A stretch of 64,000 nt of DNA from Taudactylus pleione (GCA_031769625.1 JAUIMM010000483.1:6268001-6332000), one strand, 5' to 3'; numbered from the stretch's first letter, positions 1 to 11,199 are shown. Made by a program: numbers and translations. Notes: generated by a model from the sequence alone, not told the origin.

Positions 1-502
1 AATCCCGGTAAGTGTCTAATGACAGGCATCGAAATCTCGACGCCTGTCATAGACCTACACCTGGAGCCTGACACCCGGCTTACCGATCGAAGGTAAGCCG
101 GGCGACGGGCGCAGACAGCCACCGGGTGGGGTTAGGTTAGGGGCTCCCACGGGGGACTTAGGGCTAGGCACCCCCCCGAGAGGTTAGGGTTAGGCTAGGG
201 GAAGGGGGGTTAGGGTTAGGCACCCCCGGGGGGAGGTTAGTGTTAGGCACCCACCGGGAGACTTAGGGTTAGGCTGCGGGGACGGAAGGGGGTTAGGTTT
301 AGGCACTTAGAGGGGGGTTAGGGTTAGGCACTTGGGGGGGAAGTTAGGGTTAGGCACTCCTAAGGGAGGGTTAGGGTTAGGGGGGGGAAATTAGGTCAGT
401 AAATAGAAAAAATACTCACCTGCCAGGATCTTCACTGCCGGGCCTCCGCTGTCGGGATTTGAACCGCCGGTCATGCAGCCGGCTGTAAATCATACTGATT
501 CC
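1..502. mobile_element. TAR element (TTAGGG-rich DNA transposon-like), left end cut by window
   Basis: The interior is a degenerate run of GGTTAGGGTTAGGCAC-type units separated by C- and G-runs (about 125-400). On the left is a hairpin whose arms read TGACAGGC and GCCTGTCA (about 19-51). On the right is a cysteine-free, GC-rich end that closes near ACTGATTCC. The same architecture recurs at 3519, 11200, 29069, 43618 and 54057, where both ends begin GGGAT or a close variant. No protein is encoded, so the copy is non-autonomous. The superfamily is not established; the 8-9 bp duplications of other copies argue for a cut-and-paste element. Confidence 0.7.
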
Positions 503-880
503 GTTAGGAGAGCCCTAGTGCTATCACCAGGGCTGATTATTCCCAGGAGGGGAGATTTATCTCTGTAATTATTAACTTTTATTCTTTGAAATGAGCTGGA
601 AACTTTCCCCATACACCTGCATGATTTGCACGATGCTGGCTGGTTGGTATTTGGTTTAATCAATATGGTAGAGTTAACCATCTAGTCTGAACGGGCATTT
701 TTTGCCTTTTGTTTTGCTTTTTTTTTTTTGCAAACAGCCGATTATAGTTTGCTACCATACATTGCAGGATCATTGTTCCAACTTGCCGTTCAGTGTATGG
801 CCAACTGCTCTGTCAAATATATTGTAGGTATTATAGGTTTATTATAGGTAGCACTTAAGTTGTACATCTTATATATCAAA
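503..880. other. Single-copy DNA, no gene seen
   Basis: AT-rich sequence with an imperfect T-run near 712-731. Short frames here have no recognisable domain. It separates the TAR element from the block repeat that begins near 881. Confidence 0.5.
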
Positions 881-1412
881 TTAATTGGCCTGTTTGTTTG
901 TCTGTCCGGTTATGCATTTGGATACCCCTGCACCGATTGGGATGAAACCAACGTGAGGTGGTCCAGTTGTATCCTGGTCAGGTTTTAGAGGGAGTTATGG
1001 TCCTTTTTGGACCTCCCATTGGGGTACTCTGGGCAGAATTTTGACCTGGAGAGCCTGTTCTGGGCCTTCTTCTGGATGGATTTGGCTGAAACCTTTACAG
1101 AGTGGTAACATTGGATCCCAGAAGACATACTAGGGGGGGTTATGGTCCCAGTCAGACCTACCATTGGTGTACGTTGGGCAGAACTTTGACCTGGGGCCTG
1201 GGGAGCATGTTCTGAGCCTTCCACTGGATGGATTTGGATGAAAACTTCACAGAGTAGTAACATTGGATCCCAAAAGACATACTAGGGGGTTAAGGTTCCG
1301 GTCGGACCTCCCGTTGGTGTACCCTGGGCAGAACTTTAACCCGGGGAGCCGGTTCTGGGTCTTCCACTAGATGGATTTGGATGAAAATTTCACAGAATGG
1401 TGGCAATTGGTC
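881..1412 (+). repeat. Tandem block repeat, about 148-bp unit, three copies
   Basis: The anchor GGGCAGAA recurs at 1031, 1175 and 1326 (spacings 144 and 151). Each time it is followed by a TTTGACC-like stretch, a CTGGATGGATTTGG-like stretch and ACATACTAGGGGG. The lead-in near 897-945 (GTCTGTCCGGTTATGC, then a CACCGATTGGGATGAAA segment) resembles a phrase I remember from repeats in many animal genomes; that likeness is from memory and unverified. The frame on the minus strand across it is a by-product of the repetition. Confidence 0.7.
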
Positions 1413-1579
1413 TGGGATGCCTAACTTAATAACTTGAAGATTTAAACCCAAGCAACGCTGGTTACTTCAGCTAATTCTAAATATACAGGAACTTACTATA
1501 TATAGGAGCTTGGGGATTTGTGGAATTGGGGAATTTATTTTGGGGGGTGGGGTCCCTGGATATACTGGTAATGTACTTT

Positions 1580-2086
1580 GGACCTCATTCAGAGCCGCTC
1601 ACAAAAAGCGAGCGCTCGCTCTGAATTAGGGCGGCAACTTTTGTTTTAAATGCCGGCCTCCTGGCCGCTCGCTAAGCTGTGGGTGACCATCGGGGCTTGC
1701 GATGAGACCCTTGCGGTAGGGTCTCGTCGCGACCATCGGGGCTTGTGACGAGACCCTTGCGGTAGGGTCTCGTCTACCGCAAGCCCCAGGCAGCTTCCTG
1801 CTCTAACAGAGCAGGAAGCTCCCTACTGACATCACTAGCGATGTCAGTAGGGCCGCCTACAAACGGCAGGCATTCCTTCAGGAACGCCTCCATTTGTCTG
1901 GCCACCCCCCCACTCCGCCTGTCAACATCGACAGCCGCCCAGTTTGTAGTGAGCCCCGGAGCGAGTAAATTTGTCACTGGCTTCGGGGCTTGCGCACGTG
2001 CACTGCGAGCACTGCTCGTGCGCAGGCCATCACCATCGACCCGCTTGCGAGCGCATAGCGCTTGTGAGCGGGTCTGAATGAGGGCC
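1580..2086 (+). mobile_element. Harb-P palindrome-chain MITE, copy 1
   Basis: The element starts GGACCTCATTCAGAG and ends TCTGAATGAGGGCC. It is flanked by the 3-bp direct repeat TTT (1577-1579 and 2087-2089). The interior is a series of inverted repeats, for example AGCTTCCTGCTC (1792-1803) against GAGCAGGAAGCT (1809-1820), and a CTGACATCAC/GTGATGTCAG palindrome just after it. The 3-bp duplication and GG-rich ends fit PIF/Harbinger. No transposase is present. Open frames of 78 and 110 codons across it follow the GC-rich palindromes and are not genes. Confidence 0.85.
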
Positions 2087-2089
2087 TTT

Positions 2090-2404
2090 GTGCACTTTCT
2101 TTTCATTATGTGCAGTATACAAGAGAGCTCATTCAGCCTTGGTCTACTGGCCCAGAAGCTACAGGACTCAATGTTAGATCACTTCATGTTTAGTAGGTTG
2201 AAAGGTGTTTTTAAGCTGATTCACCTCAAGTTCAGAGCTGGGATATGGGAAAGTCCTTCAGAACTAGATAGTATCATCTGCATAGCTGTACCTGCCAACA
2301 TTCATATTTGCAAAACCATGACACTTTGGGACTTTTTCTAGCTGGCCCCCCAATACCGATGATCATCTAGCTGAGCGACTGGAAAAGAAAATATCCTAAA
2401 AACA
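2090..2404. other. Single-copy DNA, no gene seen
   Basis: Ordinary AT-moderate sequence. An open frame of 87 codons begins inside the end of the preceding MITE and has no recognisable domain. Confidence 0.5.
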
Positions 2405-2594
2405 CCTAAGGTGCAAGCGTTACACAGGTTGTACACACAGAGGCGCTGTTGTGATCAGGACGCACGGTATCACAAATGTGGCGGAACAGTGATGGGCGTT
2501 CCTGGGCCGGTGACTGGGAGGTGGCCAGAAATGAACGCGAAAATGGGCCGTTCAGAGAGCGTGTTATGGGATTGCAGCAGGCATGTCAGACGCG
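2405..2594. mobile_element. H9 Harbinger-like fragment
   Basis: Phrases such as TGATGGGCGTTCCTGGG and GCGTGTTATGGGA are shared with the fuller H9 copy at 54622-55157. Both terminal repeats are missing. It runs directly into a TAR fragment at about 2595, so one element probably truncated the other. Confidence 0.5.
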
Positions 2595-2846
2595 CAGCCG
2601 CAGGGTTAGGTTTATGGTGTGGTAAGGGGGGGTTAGGGTTAGGCACCCCCGGGGGAGGTTAGGGTTAGGCATCCACGGGGGAAGTTAGGGTTAGGCACTG
2701 GGGGGGGGGGAGGTTAGGGTTAGGCACTAGGGGGAGGTTAGGGGGGGAGAGGGGTAGAGATAGGGTACTTACCTGTCCTGTTGGGATCTTCTCCCTTCGG
2801 GCTGCCGGCGTTGGGATATGGAGACTTTATACCCATTCCATATTCC
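2595..2846. mobile_element. TAR element fragment
   Basis: GGTTAGGGTTAGGCAC units with G-runs occupy about 2605-2750. They are followed by a TAR-type terminal segment containing CTTACCTGTCC and TTGGGATATGG and closing near CCCATTCC. The left terminal part and its hairpin are absent. Confidence 0.65.
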
Positions 2847-3518
2847 GCAGCGCAGTACAGAGAATAATTGGCCCTTCACATCAGTCCCTGCCCTGTGGAA
2901 CTTACAGTCTATATGAATGAACAATGATGTTGATAGCGATTGAATTTTGATGTGAGATAGACAGAGTCACTTTAAATCTGCTTTCAAATATACACAATTA
3001 GGCAACCAATACGAAGAGTTTGTACTGGGGATTCATTTATATGTAGATAAACTGTCAAAAGTATGTTTTAATACTTTCTATTGCCCCATCAACAACATAA
3101 CAAGCTACAGCGGGAATAGATTAGAGCCCCAATATACTACTATTTATTCCAGAGACTCTATCCAGCGTTATTATTCAGCCAACGGAAAGTGTATTCAAAA
3201 AATACACAGGGGCAAATTAACATTGAGACAATGCGGAGCAGAAGAAACGGTTGGGCAGAATACATTTGCACATCCTATTTATATTCAAATACAGCAACAT
3301 ATTCATCACATAAAATAACAAGCTACTTTGTGTCACAGTAAATTTTGATTACGTCAATCACAGAACGGAGGTAGCCGGATACCGGTGAACGATCTAAAGT
3401 CAAACATTGCTGTTCTCTACCAAAGTTTCCAGTAGGATCCTTACCAGGAAAAAACTTATTTAATATATAATAGGGGAAAATAGCTTTGAAAAAGGGGAAT
3501 TATACTATAATGTGAAGA
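2847..3518. other. Single-copy DNA, no gene seen
   Basis: AT-rich sequence without tandem structure or recognisable element ends. It is one of the longer stretches here that looks like plain intergenic or intronic DNA. Confidence 0.5.
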
Positions 3519-4075
3519 GGGATGTGGTCCGGAAGCCGACTGTCTAAATCCCGACCGCCGGCTTCCAGACACTGTAATCCCGGCATGATACTAATGACAG
3601 GTGTTGAAAACTTGACGCCTGTTATTAACCAGAAGCCCGGAAGGCCGGCGCCCAGCATACCAAATGAAGGTAAGCCGGGTGCGGGCAGCCTCGGGGGTGG
3701 GGTTAGGTTTAGGGCTCCCGGGGGGTATTAGGGTTAGGCACCCCCCTGGGAGGGTTAGGGTTAGGCTATGGGAAGGGGGGGGTTAGGGTTAGGCATCCCT
3801 GGGGGGAGGTTAGGGTTAGGCACCCCCCCGGGAGATTTAGGTTTAGGCAGCGGGGAAGGGGGGGTTAGGTTTAGGCACTTACAGGGGGGATTAGGGTTAG
3901 GCACTTGGGGGGGAGGTTAGGGTTAGGCACCCCTAAGGGAGGGTTAGGGTTAGGGTAGGGAATTAGGTTAGCGATACTTACCTTAGGACGATCTGGATTT
4001 TCACCCTTGCCGGGCAGGCGCTGTTGGGATGTGAAGCGCCGGCCATGCGTCCGGCGGTAATACTTACCACACCCC
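3519..4075 (+). mobile_element. TAR element, complete copy
   Basis: The left end GGGATGTGG is mirrored by CCACACCCC on the right. Flanks GTGAAGA (3512-3518) and GTGAGGA (4076-4082) match at six of seven bases and are the likely target duplication. A hairpin with arms TGACAGGTGTT and GACGCCTGTTA lies at about 3594-3627. It is imperfect: one arm has changed without the other. The interior is a GGTTAGGGTTAGGCAC array from about 3690 to 3970. It encodes nothing. Confidence 0.75.
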
Positions 4076-4377
4076 GTGAGGAGTCACAAAAGTTTCAACA
4101 TGCAAAATACTTTGTTTAGCAGACAGCAGAAAGGCTGTTAAATAACCAATAGTCGTGGCCAGGGCTATTGTGCTGAACAGAGGAGGGAGGGGGACAGTAT
4201 AATGCAATAGTGTGATTCATTTTCTATTAATACAAACAGCTAAATAAAACACGACATACGAAAATCTATATTATAATTGAGGATGGTCTGTCCCGTCTCC
4301 ATCATGCATAGTCAGGGCAGGAGCGTGCGTCCCCCCTAAATGGCTCACACTGCAGAGACGCACTGGGAACAGATCAT

Positions 4378-4553
4378 GGGGGAGATGTATCAAATCTTGA
4401 AGAGTGATAAAGTGGAAAGAGAGATAAAGAACCTACCGATCTGGTCCTAACTGATTGGTTGGAGCACCATGTAAGATTAGTTCTGGGCCACAGTCAGTTA
4501 GATGCTGATTGGTTGGTACTTTATCTCTCTACAAGGTTTGATACATCTCCCCT
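4378..4553 (+). mobile_element. SL stem-loop MITE
   Basis: A roughly 176-bp inverted repeat. The left arm begins GGGGGAGATGTATCAAA; the right arm ends TTTGATACATCTCCCC plus one T. A GCTGATTGGTTGGTACTTTATC-type stretch faces its complement across the centre. Flanks are CAT (4375-4377) and CAT (4554-4556). Nearly the whole element can fold on itself. The 3-bp duplication puts it with PIF/Harbinger-type MITEs. Confidence 0.75.
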
Positions 4554-4556
4554 CAT

Positions 4557-5192
4557 TAGAGGACAGGAGGTCACTCAGTATAGTTTACTAGTCTGTATAA
4601 TAATTGACATTGATCTGACCCAACAAAGAAAAGGAAAGGGGTATCTGGGAAGAGATTCTGCACAGGAAAAGTATATGTATTATTTAACCAACCGTAAATA
4701 CTAGTTATTGAAGAACGGCTTCTCCCCCTATATTAAAGATGCTGGTAGTCAGAAACTAGTACAATAAATATAGAATGTCTTACATAGACAAGACAAGAAG
4801 ACTCCTTACTGGGGCACTCTTAACGTCACTGTAATGCGTATGATGCTGAATGTAGTGAAATTAAAATAACAAGTTTAATTAGTTATATACTCATTAAAAT
4901 AAAGTCACATTTCATTCATGTGGTATCGATTCTAAGGAGAGTCTGAAGTTGGCTCTCACTAACAGGATTTATATGGGAGAATATATTGAATGGAAATCCT
5001 TTTAATTAAAAATATATAACATTTAAAGGATAAATCCGCAGCAACAAACAGAGTCAATGAAAAGGGAATTTTTGTGTACAGTATAAAAGATGTTGTTTAT
5101 GTGGTACCAAGTAGAGTAACAATTATATTTATTAATCCCAACAAGAAGTATTGATTGTATTTACAACACAAAGTATCTAGTGCATACACAGG
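4557..5192. other. Single-copy DNA, no gene seen
   Basis: AT-rich sequence. An 81-codon frame begins inside the SL element and has no recognisable domain. Confidence 0.5.
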
Positions 5193-5791
5193 GGGCCTGA
5201 TTCAGAGCCGCTCGTAAACGGCCGCTCGTTCACTCTGAGCGATGTTCGCACAACTGCGCATGCGTATGGGTCGTAATACACATGCGCAAAACAGTAATTG
5301 CGGTCGGAAATCGTGCGCTCGCAAAACAGCGAGGGGCTGCTAATTTGATTGACAGAATGTACTGTTTGTGGGTGGTAACAGGGGAAGGTGCTTGAAAACG
5401 GGGGAGTGGAGATCCGAACGCAGGCGTGCCTAATGGTCAAAAGGCCGTTTAATGGGAGTGCATAATTAGTAAAGGAGCGTCATCGACCACGTCACTTGGT
5501 TGTCTTTTAGCCTGAACTGCTCGCAGTGATAGCGGTAAGAAAAACCTACCACAAGCACTGCGAGCAGTTCAGATGCCTTTCGCTGTTCCCGATTAATCTA
5601 ATAAACACCGGAGATGACGTGTGTTGCGAACGGCAAAGGGGCGTCTTTACAAAATAGCGAGCGCATTTTTCGTTCGCTCGCTCAGACACAGAGGCGTCAA
5701 CAAACCGCAAAGAGCGAGCGCTCAATTTAAATAGCCGGCCCCTTTTTTGGAACGACCGTCCGCAAATAGCGTCCGGCTCTGAATCAGGCCC
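5193..5791 (-). mobile_element. Harb-A MITE, copy 1
   Basis: About 599 bp from GGGCCTGATTCAGAGCC to GGCTCTGAATCAGGCCC, a perfect 17-bp terminal inverted repeat. A central hairpin has arms CTGAACTGCTCGCAGTG and CACTGCGAGCAGTTCAG (about 5513-5572). The copy at 45405-46003 matches it over its full length. Flanks AGG and TGG do not give a clean duplication. The family has no coding capacity. Confidence 0.85.
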
Positions 5792-7040
5792 TGGGTCCGA
5801 TCAGCTGACCTTAACCGCGAGACCGTGATTTTGCGAGACACTCCTGGACACCACTGTTTCACATCCAGACTCCTGACTGGTGCCGATAGGAAGCATTATA
5901 GCGGGACGCACGTAAGCTGACCGGGTAGTCATCCTCGGCCCTTGCAGAGAATCTTAGCAAACTGGACACATCCTCTAAACACACTAACGCAGGATCATCT
6001 TATGCTCTATCCTCTCTGATGTGGTCTAACTGACTTGGGGCAAATTTAATCCCTACAATGCCTAATAAGCAACAGGGATCACCTCACCCTAAATAAGACT
6101 TTAACAGACAACTTCTTTACTGTTTTTTCAAATTACCTCAATCTCCGCACTCTCTCATCACTCATCCACTACAGATAGTATGACGAGAGAAAGCAGAAGC
6201 GGAGAGATACTCTGACATCTTGCTTTATACTTTAAACGTTTTAATTACAAACTTGGTTGAAGTTACCCTGCTCAAAAGTGTGGGTTTAGGAGTACAACAA
6301 TGGCATTAACCTATACAGTATAATACAGGAAGCACACAGAGAATTTGTGTTATATGATATCTCAATGCTGATTTATTGCTGAATTTATTTAGAACTGTGC
6401 CTGATAATATATGAACATTATTTATTGAGATACTATTTTGTGCAGACATATGTGTTGGTGAGCTCAACGGTAGCAATAACGTGTATAGCATAATTTAAGA
6501 TATACATAAAACACACAATAAGAATGTATGTTTTGAGATATTATAATGCCATGTGTTACCGAATGCCGGTGTATTTTGTCTCTGAGCTGTGCCTGATAAT
6601 ATATGGACAATACGCATTTACGAATAAGCCATTAATAATAAAATGCTTCATATGGTTGATGTGATTCTGTCTTTTTGATGTATAATCTTGCAATAGAGCC
6701 AATAAGGAACACAGAGCAGACAAAGTTTTTGTCTATAATTGGTGACCAAGCCTATTTATTAAGATTAGCGTTTCAGAAAATTGTGCGGAAATAGCAATTT
6801 GTCAGTTATAGGTATTGCGGCTGATTGAGAATATAATGCAGAAGATATCAGATACAGTACAAAAGCACTCGTACAATATGTGACTATTTAACAAGCTCCG
6901 AAAAGCTGTTTGAAATGGCGTTGACATGGTTTTCCTTATTGGGAAAGCCCTACCGGAGCGTGATCTTCCGATCCCTGTAATGACCACACATGTACAGTGG
7001 CATGACTAGGTCCGAAGCCAACAACATCATGATAGTGGAA
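5792..7040. other. Mostly single-copy DNA with a weak internal duplication
   Basis: No gene seen. A phrase near ACTGTGCCTGATAATATATGA (about 6393-6413) recurs almost unchanged near 6587-6607, with weaker similarity on either side. This suggests an old tandem duplication of about 200 bp. The rest is AT-rich. Confidence 0.45.
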
Positions 7041-7043
7041 TCT

Positions 7044-7960
7044 GGGCCTGACTCACTATGGATCGCAAATGCGAATGTAATAGCAATTACGCTCACAGTT
7101 CAACTGCGATAGTATGCTAATCCATCGCAATCGCTATCCCATCGCTGCACTACACAAGGACGCCCACTTTACTTAGTACACATTCGTAATGTTTGGGAAG
7201 ACTGCGAAACCATCGGTACAATCGCAGCCTCACGCACAGTTGCACAAGCTCTGACCTTACTCAGCAGGGCTGTCTTAACAGCAGTGTGGGCCCTGGGCAA
7301 AGCAATGCACTGGGGCCCCTACCCACCCATTCACGGGAAAAAAATGTAAATGGTCAATACAATTAAACCATCCTGCATGCCCATCAGACCTCCCACACAT
7401 GCAGGGAGACTCTTTCTGACTGGTCTGAAGCCGGCGGATGAAGTGAAACTGGGACTGAGGTGAGTACTCGTCACCAGGGGAGGGGGGATGGGGTGGGGGA
7501 AGTTAGATCAGAATACAGTGCACCGGCAGCCGGCTTATAAAAATATCACTAATTTACCAACTGGACGCAGCTGCAGTTGGGCGGATTGGTGGGCCCTTAC
7601 AAGCTTCGGGCCCTTGAGCAACTGCTCAACAAGCCCAATGGAAGAGATGGCCCTGTTACTCAGGAATTGCTAACTTCATCGCTATGAGTCCTTAGACTGC
7701 GTACGGCATCGCAGTGGCTAATTTATGCACGCTCCTGCAACGGCATCCGAACGCACTGGGACGCCTGCGTTTTGCAAACCACCCCCACGTCACCTCCCAC
7801 AAACGGCACATCCTGTCAATCCCTCTGCGATGGGTCTGCGTAGTCGCAGTCCCAATCGCAGCAGCCGGTTCGCTCACGTGCACTGCGATGCATGCGTAGA
7901 ACAAAATAATTGCCTGATTGCGTGCATAATCGCAGTTGCGTACGGTAGTGAATCAGGCCC
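7044..7960 (+). mobile_element. Harb-G MITE with a hAT insertion
   Basis: It starts GGGCCTGACTCACTA and ends TAGTGAATCAGGCCC, with the 3-bp duplication TCT (7041-7043 and 7961-7963). The interior is rich in GCAATCGC-type words. The copy at 42642-43129 is colinear with it but lacks the 399 bp represented here by the inserted hAT element plus one copy of its 8-bp duplication. Overlapping open frames near 7700-7980 come from the stop-poor GC-rich half and are not genes. Confidence 0.85.
7265..7655 (+). mobile_element. hAT-type MITE with exact 8-bp duplication
   Basis: A 391-bp insert beginning CAGGGCTGTCTTAACAGC and ending GATGGCCCTG. It is flanked by TTACTCAG on both sides (7257-7264 and 7656-7663). 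The uninterrupted version of the site is present once at 42857-42864 in the other Harb-G copy, which confirms the breakpoints. An 8-bp duplication with CAGGG ends is the hAT signature. No transposase is encoded. Confidence 0.93.
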
Positions 7961-7988
7961 TCTATCACTTAGATGAAAACTTTTTACA

Positions 7989-8170
7989 GGGGGGGGGAGA
8001 TGTGATTAGCACTGTAAAGTGAGAAATTGGATAGTGATAAACTACCAGCCATTCAGCTCCTAACTGTCATGTTACAGGCTGTGTTTGAAAAATGACAGTT
8101 AGGAGCTGATTAGTTGGTAGTTTATCACTTTCCAATTTATCACTTTCCAGAGCTTAGTACATCTGCCCTC
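7989..8170 (+). mobile_element. SL stem-loop MITE
   Basis: The left part starts with a G-run and GAGATG; the right ends TAGTACATCTGCCC. The central part carries GTTACAGGCTGTGTTTGA between two arms containing CAGCTCCTAACTGTCA and TGACAGTTAGGAGCTG. The intact TGT at 8080-8082 is the pre-insertion form of the site used by the Harb-A copy at 45405. Confidence 0.75.
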
Positions 8171-8594
8171 CGGATGAGCTGTCCTGACAAGAGACTCTTA
8201 ATAAATTGCCCCAATATAGCATCTCTGATTGGTGCAAATAGTGGCGATAAGAGATGATATTCAGCAGGTTGACTAAGTCGAGCTCTGACTGATAGACTTA
8301 ATACGGCAATATAAATGAATGCTAAATTAGGCTTGCTTAGCATTTATTTTTATTGCCGTTTTAAATCTATCCATCAAAGATGGCGATGATCGGTGGCTAT
8401 GACAAACCGCTGGTTAATAAATATATTCTTACAATTAGTCTGACCGCTCATATAAAGTATATGCAGACATAGCTGGTTTTAAGACCCTCGGAGTAGACGT
8501 TTGTGAGTCTTAAAAAAAAAAGGTTCTTTACGCCAGGAATACATGTACATAGAAACAGACAGCATGGGGCACCAACCAGCCAAGCTGGGTACTG
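8171..8594. other. Single-copy DNA, no gene seen
   Basis: No terminal repeats or coding domain recognised. A short A-run lies near 8512-8520. Confidence 0.45.
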
Positions 8595-8597
8595 TTA

Positions 8598-8905
8598 AGC
8601 TGCATACACACACAACGATTTTTTGAACGATTATTGTTAAACGATATCGTTTAACGATAATCATTTGGCAAAATCGTTCACTTTCTGAGTCAAACGATGA
8701 CCGATAGTCGTTCATGCACGTTCAGGTTTGTAGTTTGAAAATCAGTCAGACTTGTCAACTCAACAATTTTCATTAAGGGAATATGCAAAAATCGTTTGTA
8801 GTTCAAAAAAATCGTTCATTACACTTTAAAAAATCTGACAGATAATCGTTCATAAAATCGTTCATAAAATCGTTGGTAACAGAATCGTTGTGAGTTTATG
8901 CAGCT
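8598..8905 (+). mobile_element. MITE with TTA duplication and AACGATT-rich interior
   Basis: 308 bp. The ends are AGCTGCATACACACACAACG and, reverse-complemented, AGCTGCATAAACTCACAACG (18 of 20 match). TTA flanks both sides (8595-8597 and 8906-8908). The interior is full of ATCGTT and AACGAT words and includes an ACGATATCGT palindrome near 8641. A TTA duplication is the classical PIF/Harbinger target. Confidence 0.8.
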
Positions 8906-8908
8906 TTA

Positions 8909-9360
8909 TGCTACCGGCTTTGGGTAATATGCTGAATGGGAATATAAACATTTGCAAATATTACAGGATTACTGAATCAGCTTCTTTTTTTTAGTTGTAC
9001 TTTTCCCTCAGTCACAGTATAATGTAACAAGTTCTTTCAAACAGCCGACGTATTGTAACCATACTTTTCTTTTAACATGAATAGAAGTGAAATTACATGA
9101 AGCCATGCCGGGCTATGGAAATGCTTCCTGGGACTTTGAGTTTGCACACCTAACAAATCTAGTCTGTACTTGACAGCTGAGCTGTAGCAATTAAAATGTG
9201 AACTTTCCATTTCTATACAATACGATATACTGCAACTGAGGTATTAGCACAATGGAAGTTTATCATGCACAAATAACCTTTTGTTATAGTACCATAGTAC
9301 ATTTTCATTACCTAATTACCTAGAGAACCCTGCACTCAAGAGTTAACACTCTAGAGGGAC
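8909..9360. other. Single-copy DNA, no gene seen
   Basis: AT-rich, non-repetitive sequence. It is a candidate for cross-species alignment but contains nothing I can name. Confidence 0.45.
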
Positions 9361-9363
9361 TAT

Positions 9364-9967
9364 GAGCCTGATCCAGACCCGCTCGCTAGATGCGGACGCT
9401 CGCTCCCAGCGTATGCAAATTCAGCTAAGTGACGTCAAGGCAGGCGATCGCGCGGCAAGGCATAAGCACGCCCACTATGTCTTGGCGTGCGATCACTTTG
9501 TGTATGCAGATGCCCACCAGCCTGTCTTTAGCCTCCCACTAGCGAACGTCATCTCCAGGAAGTATATACAACCATCGGTACATCGGGTTCCATCGGATCT
9601 GACCGCAGCGCTTGCGGTTGACTGTACCCTACCGCAAGCACTGCGATCACTTCAGTGTAAAATGCAACCAGGTGACGTGTACTATGACGCTGCCTGTTAA
9701 TTATGCACGCCTCTGAAATGGCGTTGAAACACCGAGGCACGCCTACGTTCGCAACTCCACTCCCCCATTACTACTGCCCTGCCCCTGTTACCACCAACAA
9801 ACGGCCTCTCCTGTCACTCATTCCACTGGGCTGTCTTTGCTGGGCGAGCGAGCGCTTCCCGATCGCTCGGACTAGTTCACGCACTGCGATGCATACACAT
9901 GCGCAATTGCATAACATCGGCTAGGAACGAGCGAGCGGCTGCTTGTGAACGGGTCTGAATCAGGCAC
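9364..9967 (+). mobile_element. Harb-A-related MITE, divergent copy
   Basis: It starts GAGCCTGATCCAGACCCGC and ends GGGTCTGAATCAGGCAC, with TAT on both sides (9361-9363 and 9968-9970). The central hairpin occupies the place of the Harb-A one but has different arms, GCGCTTGCGGT against ACCGCAAGCACTGC (about 9608-9646). The 112-codon frame spanning it is a by-product. Confidence 0.8.
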
Positions 9968-9970
9968 TAT

Positions 9971-10307
9971 AGGAGAACAGAGGTGGGAATTGCAGAGACT
10001 GGAGGCTTAGCAAGATGGGTAGCAGTCTTGGGAGAAGAGATGAGCTTTGAGGGCCTGTGTGAAGGCTGGGTAAGTATCTGATAGAGTGGGGAGTGCTGTC
10101 CTAAGCATTCAGACCAGGCTATGGGGGGGGGGGGGGGGGAGCCTGAGCATTATTTGAATTGTCCATCAGATGAGGAAATAAGAGAGAGAGAGTGGAGTCC
10201 AAGCAAAGGGGGGGGGGGCAACACAGAAGTGTAGTCCTGCAATCACAATGCAACAGAGGGCGGGGTGCAGTTACTGTGGGCTGGGAAAGCGACAACTACC
10301 TTGTAAC
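9971..10307. other. Low-complexity stretch, no gene seen
   Basis: Purine-rich sequence with a long G-run near 10122-10139, an AGAG run near 10181-10194 and a second G-run near 10208. No element ends are recognised. Confidence 0.5.
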
Positions 10308-10646
10308 ATAGTTGCCGACTTGTAACTGGACATTCCGGGTAGTATGCCTTGTAAGCCTCTCTCTATATGTGTCTGTGCATGTGGCTCAAACTTTCCTACC
10401 CTCTCGGGAGGTGCGACAGACTAACGATTTTTCAGGTAGTCCCCTGGGCTCCCTGAAGAGTGGGTGAACCTCCTGCAACCCGTCCCTGAAGTGGGCGGGA
10501 TGGGGAGATAATACCGTGAATGTGGGTCCAATTGGAGAAGGTGGGGCTAAAATTATGCAAATTGGGTCAGTTTAACCCCTCCCCATGGAATTGTGATTCA
10601 CTGCATTTTTGCTGCGACAGGGGCGTGGCCTAATGACATGAGAGCC
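10308..10646. mobile_element. CATACTTGCCGAC-type element, partial
   Basis: It begins near ATAGTTGCCGAC. It contains GTGGGCGGGATGGGGAGAT and a GGTGGGGCTAAA stretch shared with the element at 59076-59406, and a TGATTCACTGCATTT phrase whose reverse complement lies in the copy near 36680. The right end has been lost at the junction with the Harb-A copy at 10647. Confidence 0.55.
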
Positions 10647-11186
10647 ATTCAAATGAACCGTTCGTTCTTTGCGGTCTGTTCACGCCTCTATGTCTGAACG
10701 AGCGAACAAAACTTGCGGTCGTAAATTTGAAAAAAACGCCCCCTGGCCGCTCGCACCATACGTCATGTCCGCTATTTATTAGATTAATCGAGTACATCGA
10801 ACAGCGTATGAACTGCTCGCTATTCTTGTGGTTGGTTTTTCCTACCGCTATCTTGCGAGCAGTTCTGACTATAAAACAACCAAGTGACGTGGTCAATGAC
10901 GCTGCTGTATTAATTATGCACACCCTTAAAACGCCAGTTTTGACCTTTAAGCACGCCTGTGTTCTGAATTCCACTCCCCGTTTTCAAGCACCTTCCCCTG
11001 TTACCACCCACATACGCCTCCTCCTGTCACTCAAAATAGCAGGCATTCGCTATTTAGCGAACAAACGATTTTCAGCCGCACTGACTGGTACGCGCATGCG
11101 TATTAAAATCCGTATGCATGCGCAGATGTGCGAACTTCGCTCATAGCGAACGAGCGGCCGCTTACAAGCGGCTCTGAATGAGGGCC
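10647..11186 (+). mobile_element. Harb-A MITE, left end truncated
   Basis: It is colinear with 21597-22141 and 32654-33192 but lacks the first 50 or so bases including the left terminal repeat. It ends GGCTCTGAATGAGGGCC. The central hairpin arms are AACTGCTCGC and GCGAGCAGTT (about 10809-10864). The frames of 114 and 139 codons recur in the other copies only because the DNA is repeated; they carry no domain. Confidence 0.8.
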
Positions 11187-11199
11187 TGTGTGCCCGGAC

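Noticed and set aside
1..502. True telomere or chromosome-end sequence
   Set aside because: TTAGGG occurs in degenerate GGTTAGGGTTAGGCAC units bounded by element ends, never as a pure hexamer run.
10630..11146. Frames of 114-139 codons repeated nearly identically at 32603-33152 and partly at 21844 and 58427
   Set aside because: Repeated frames looked like a gene family at first, but they lie on both strands of a non-coding MITE, shift with its indels and have no domain.
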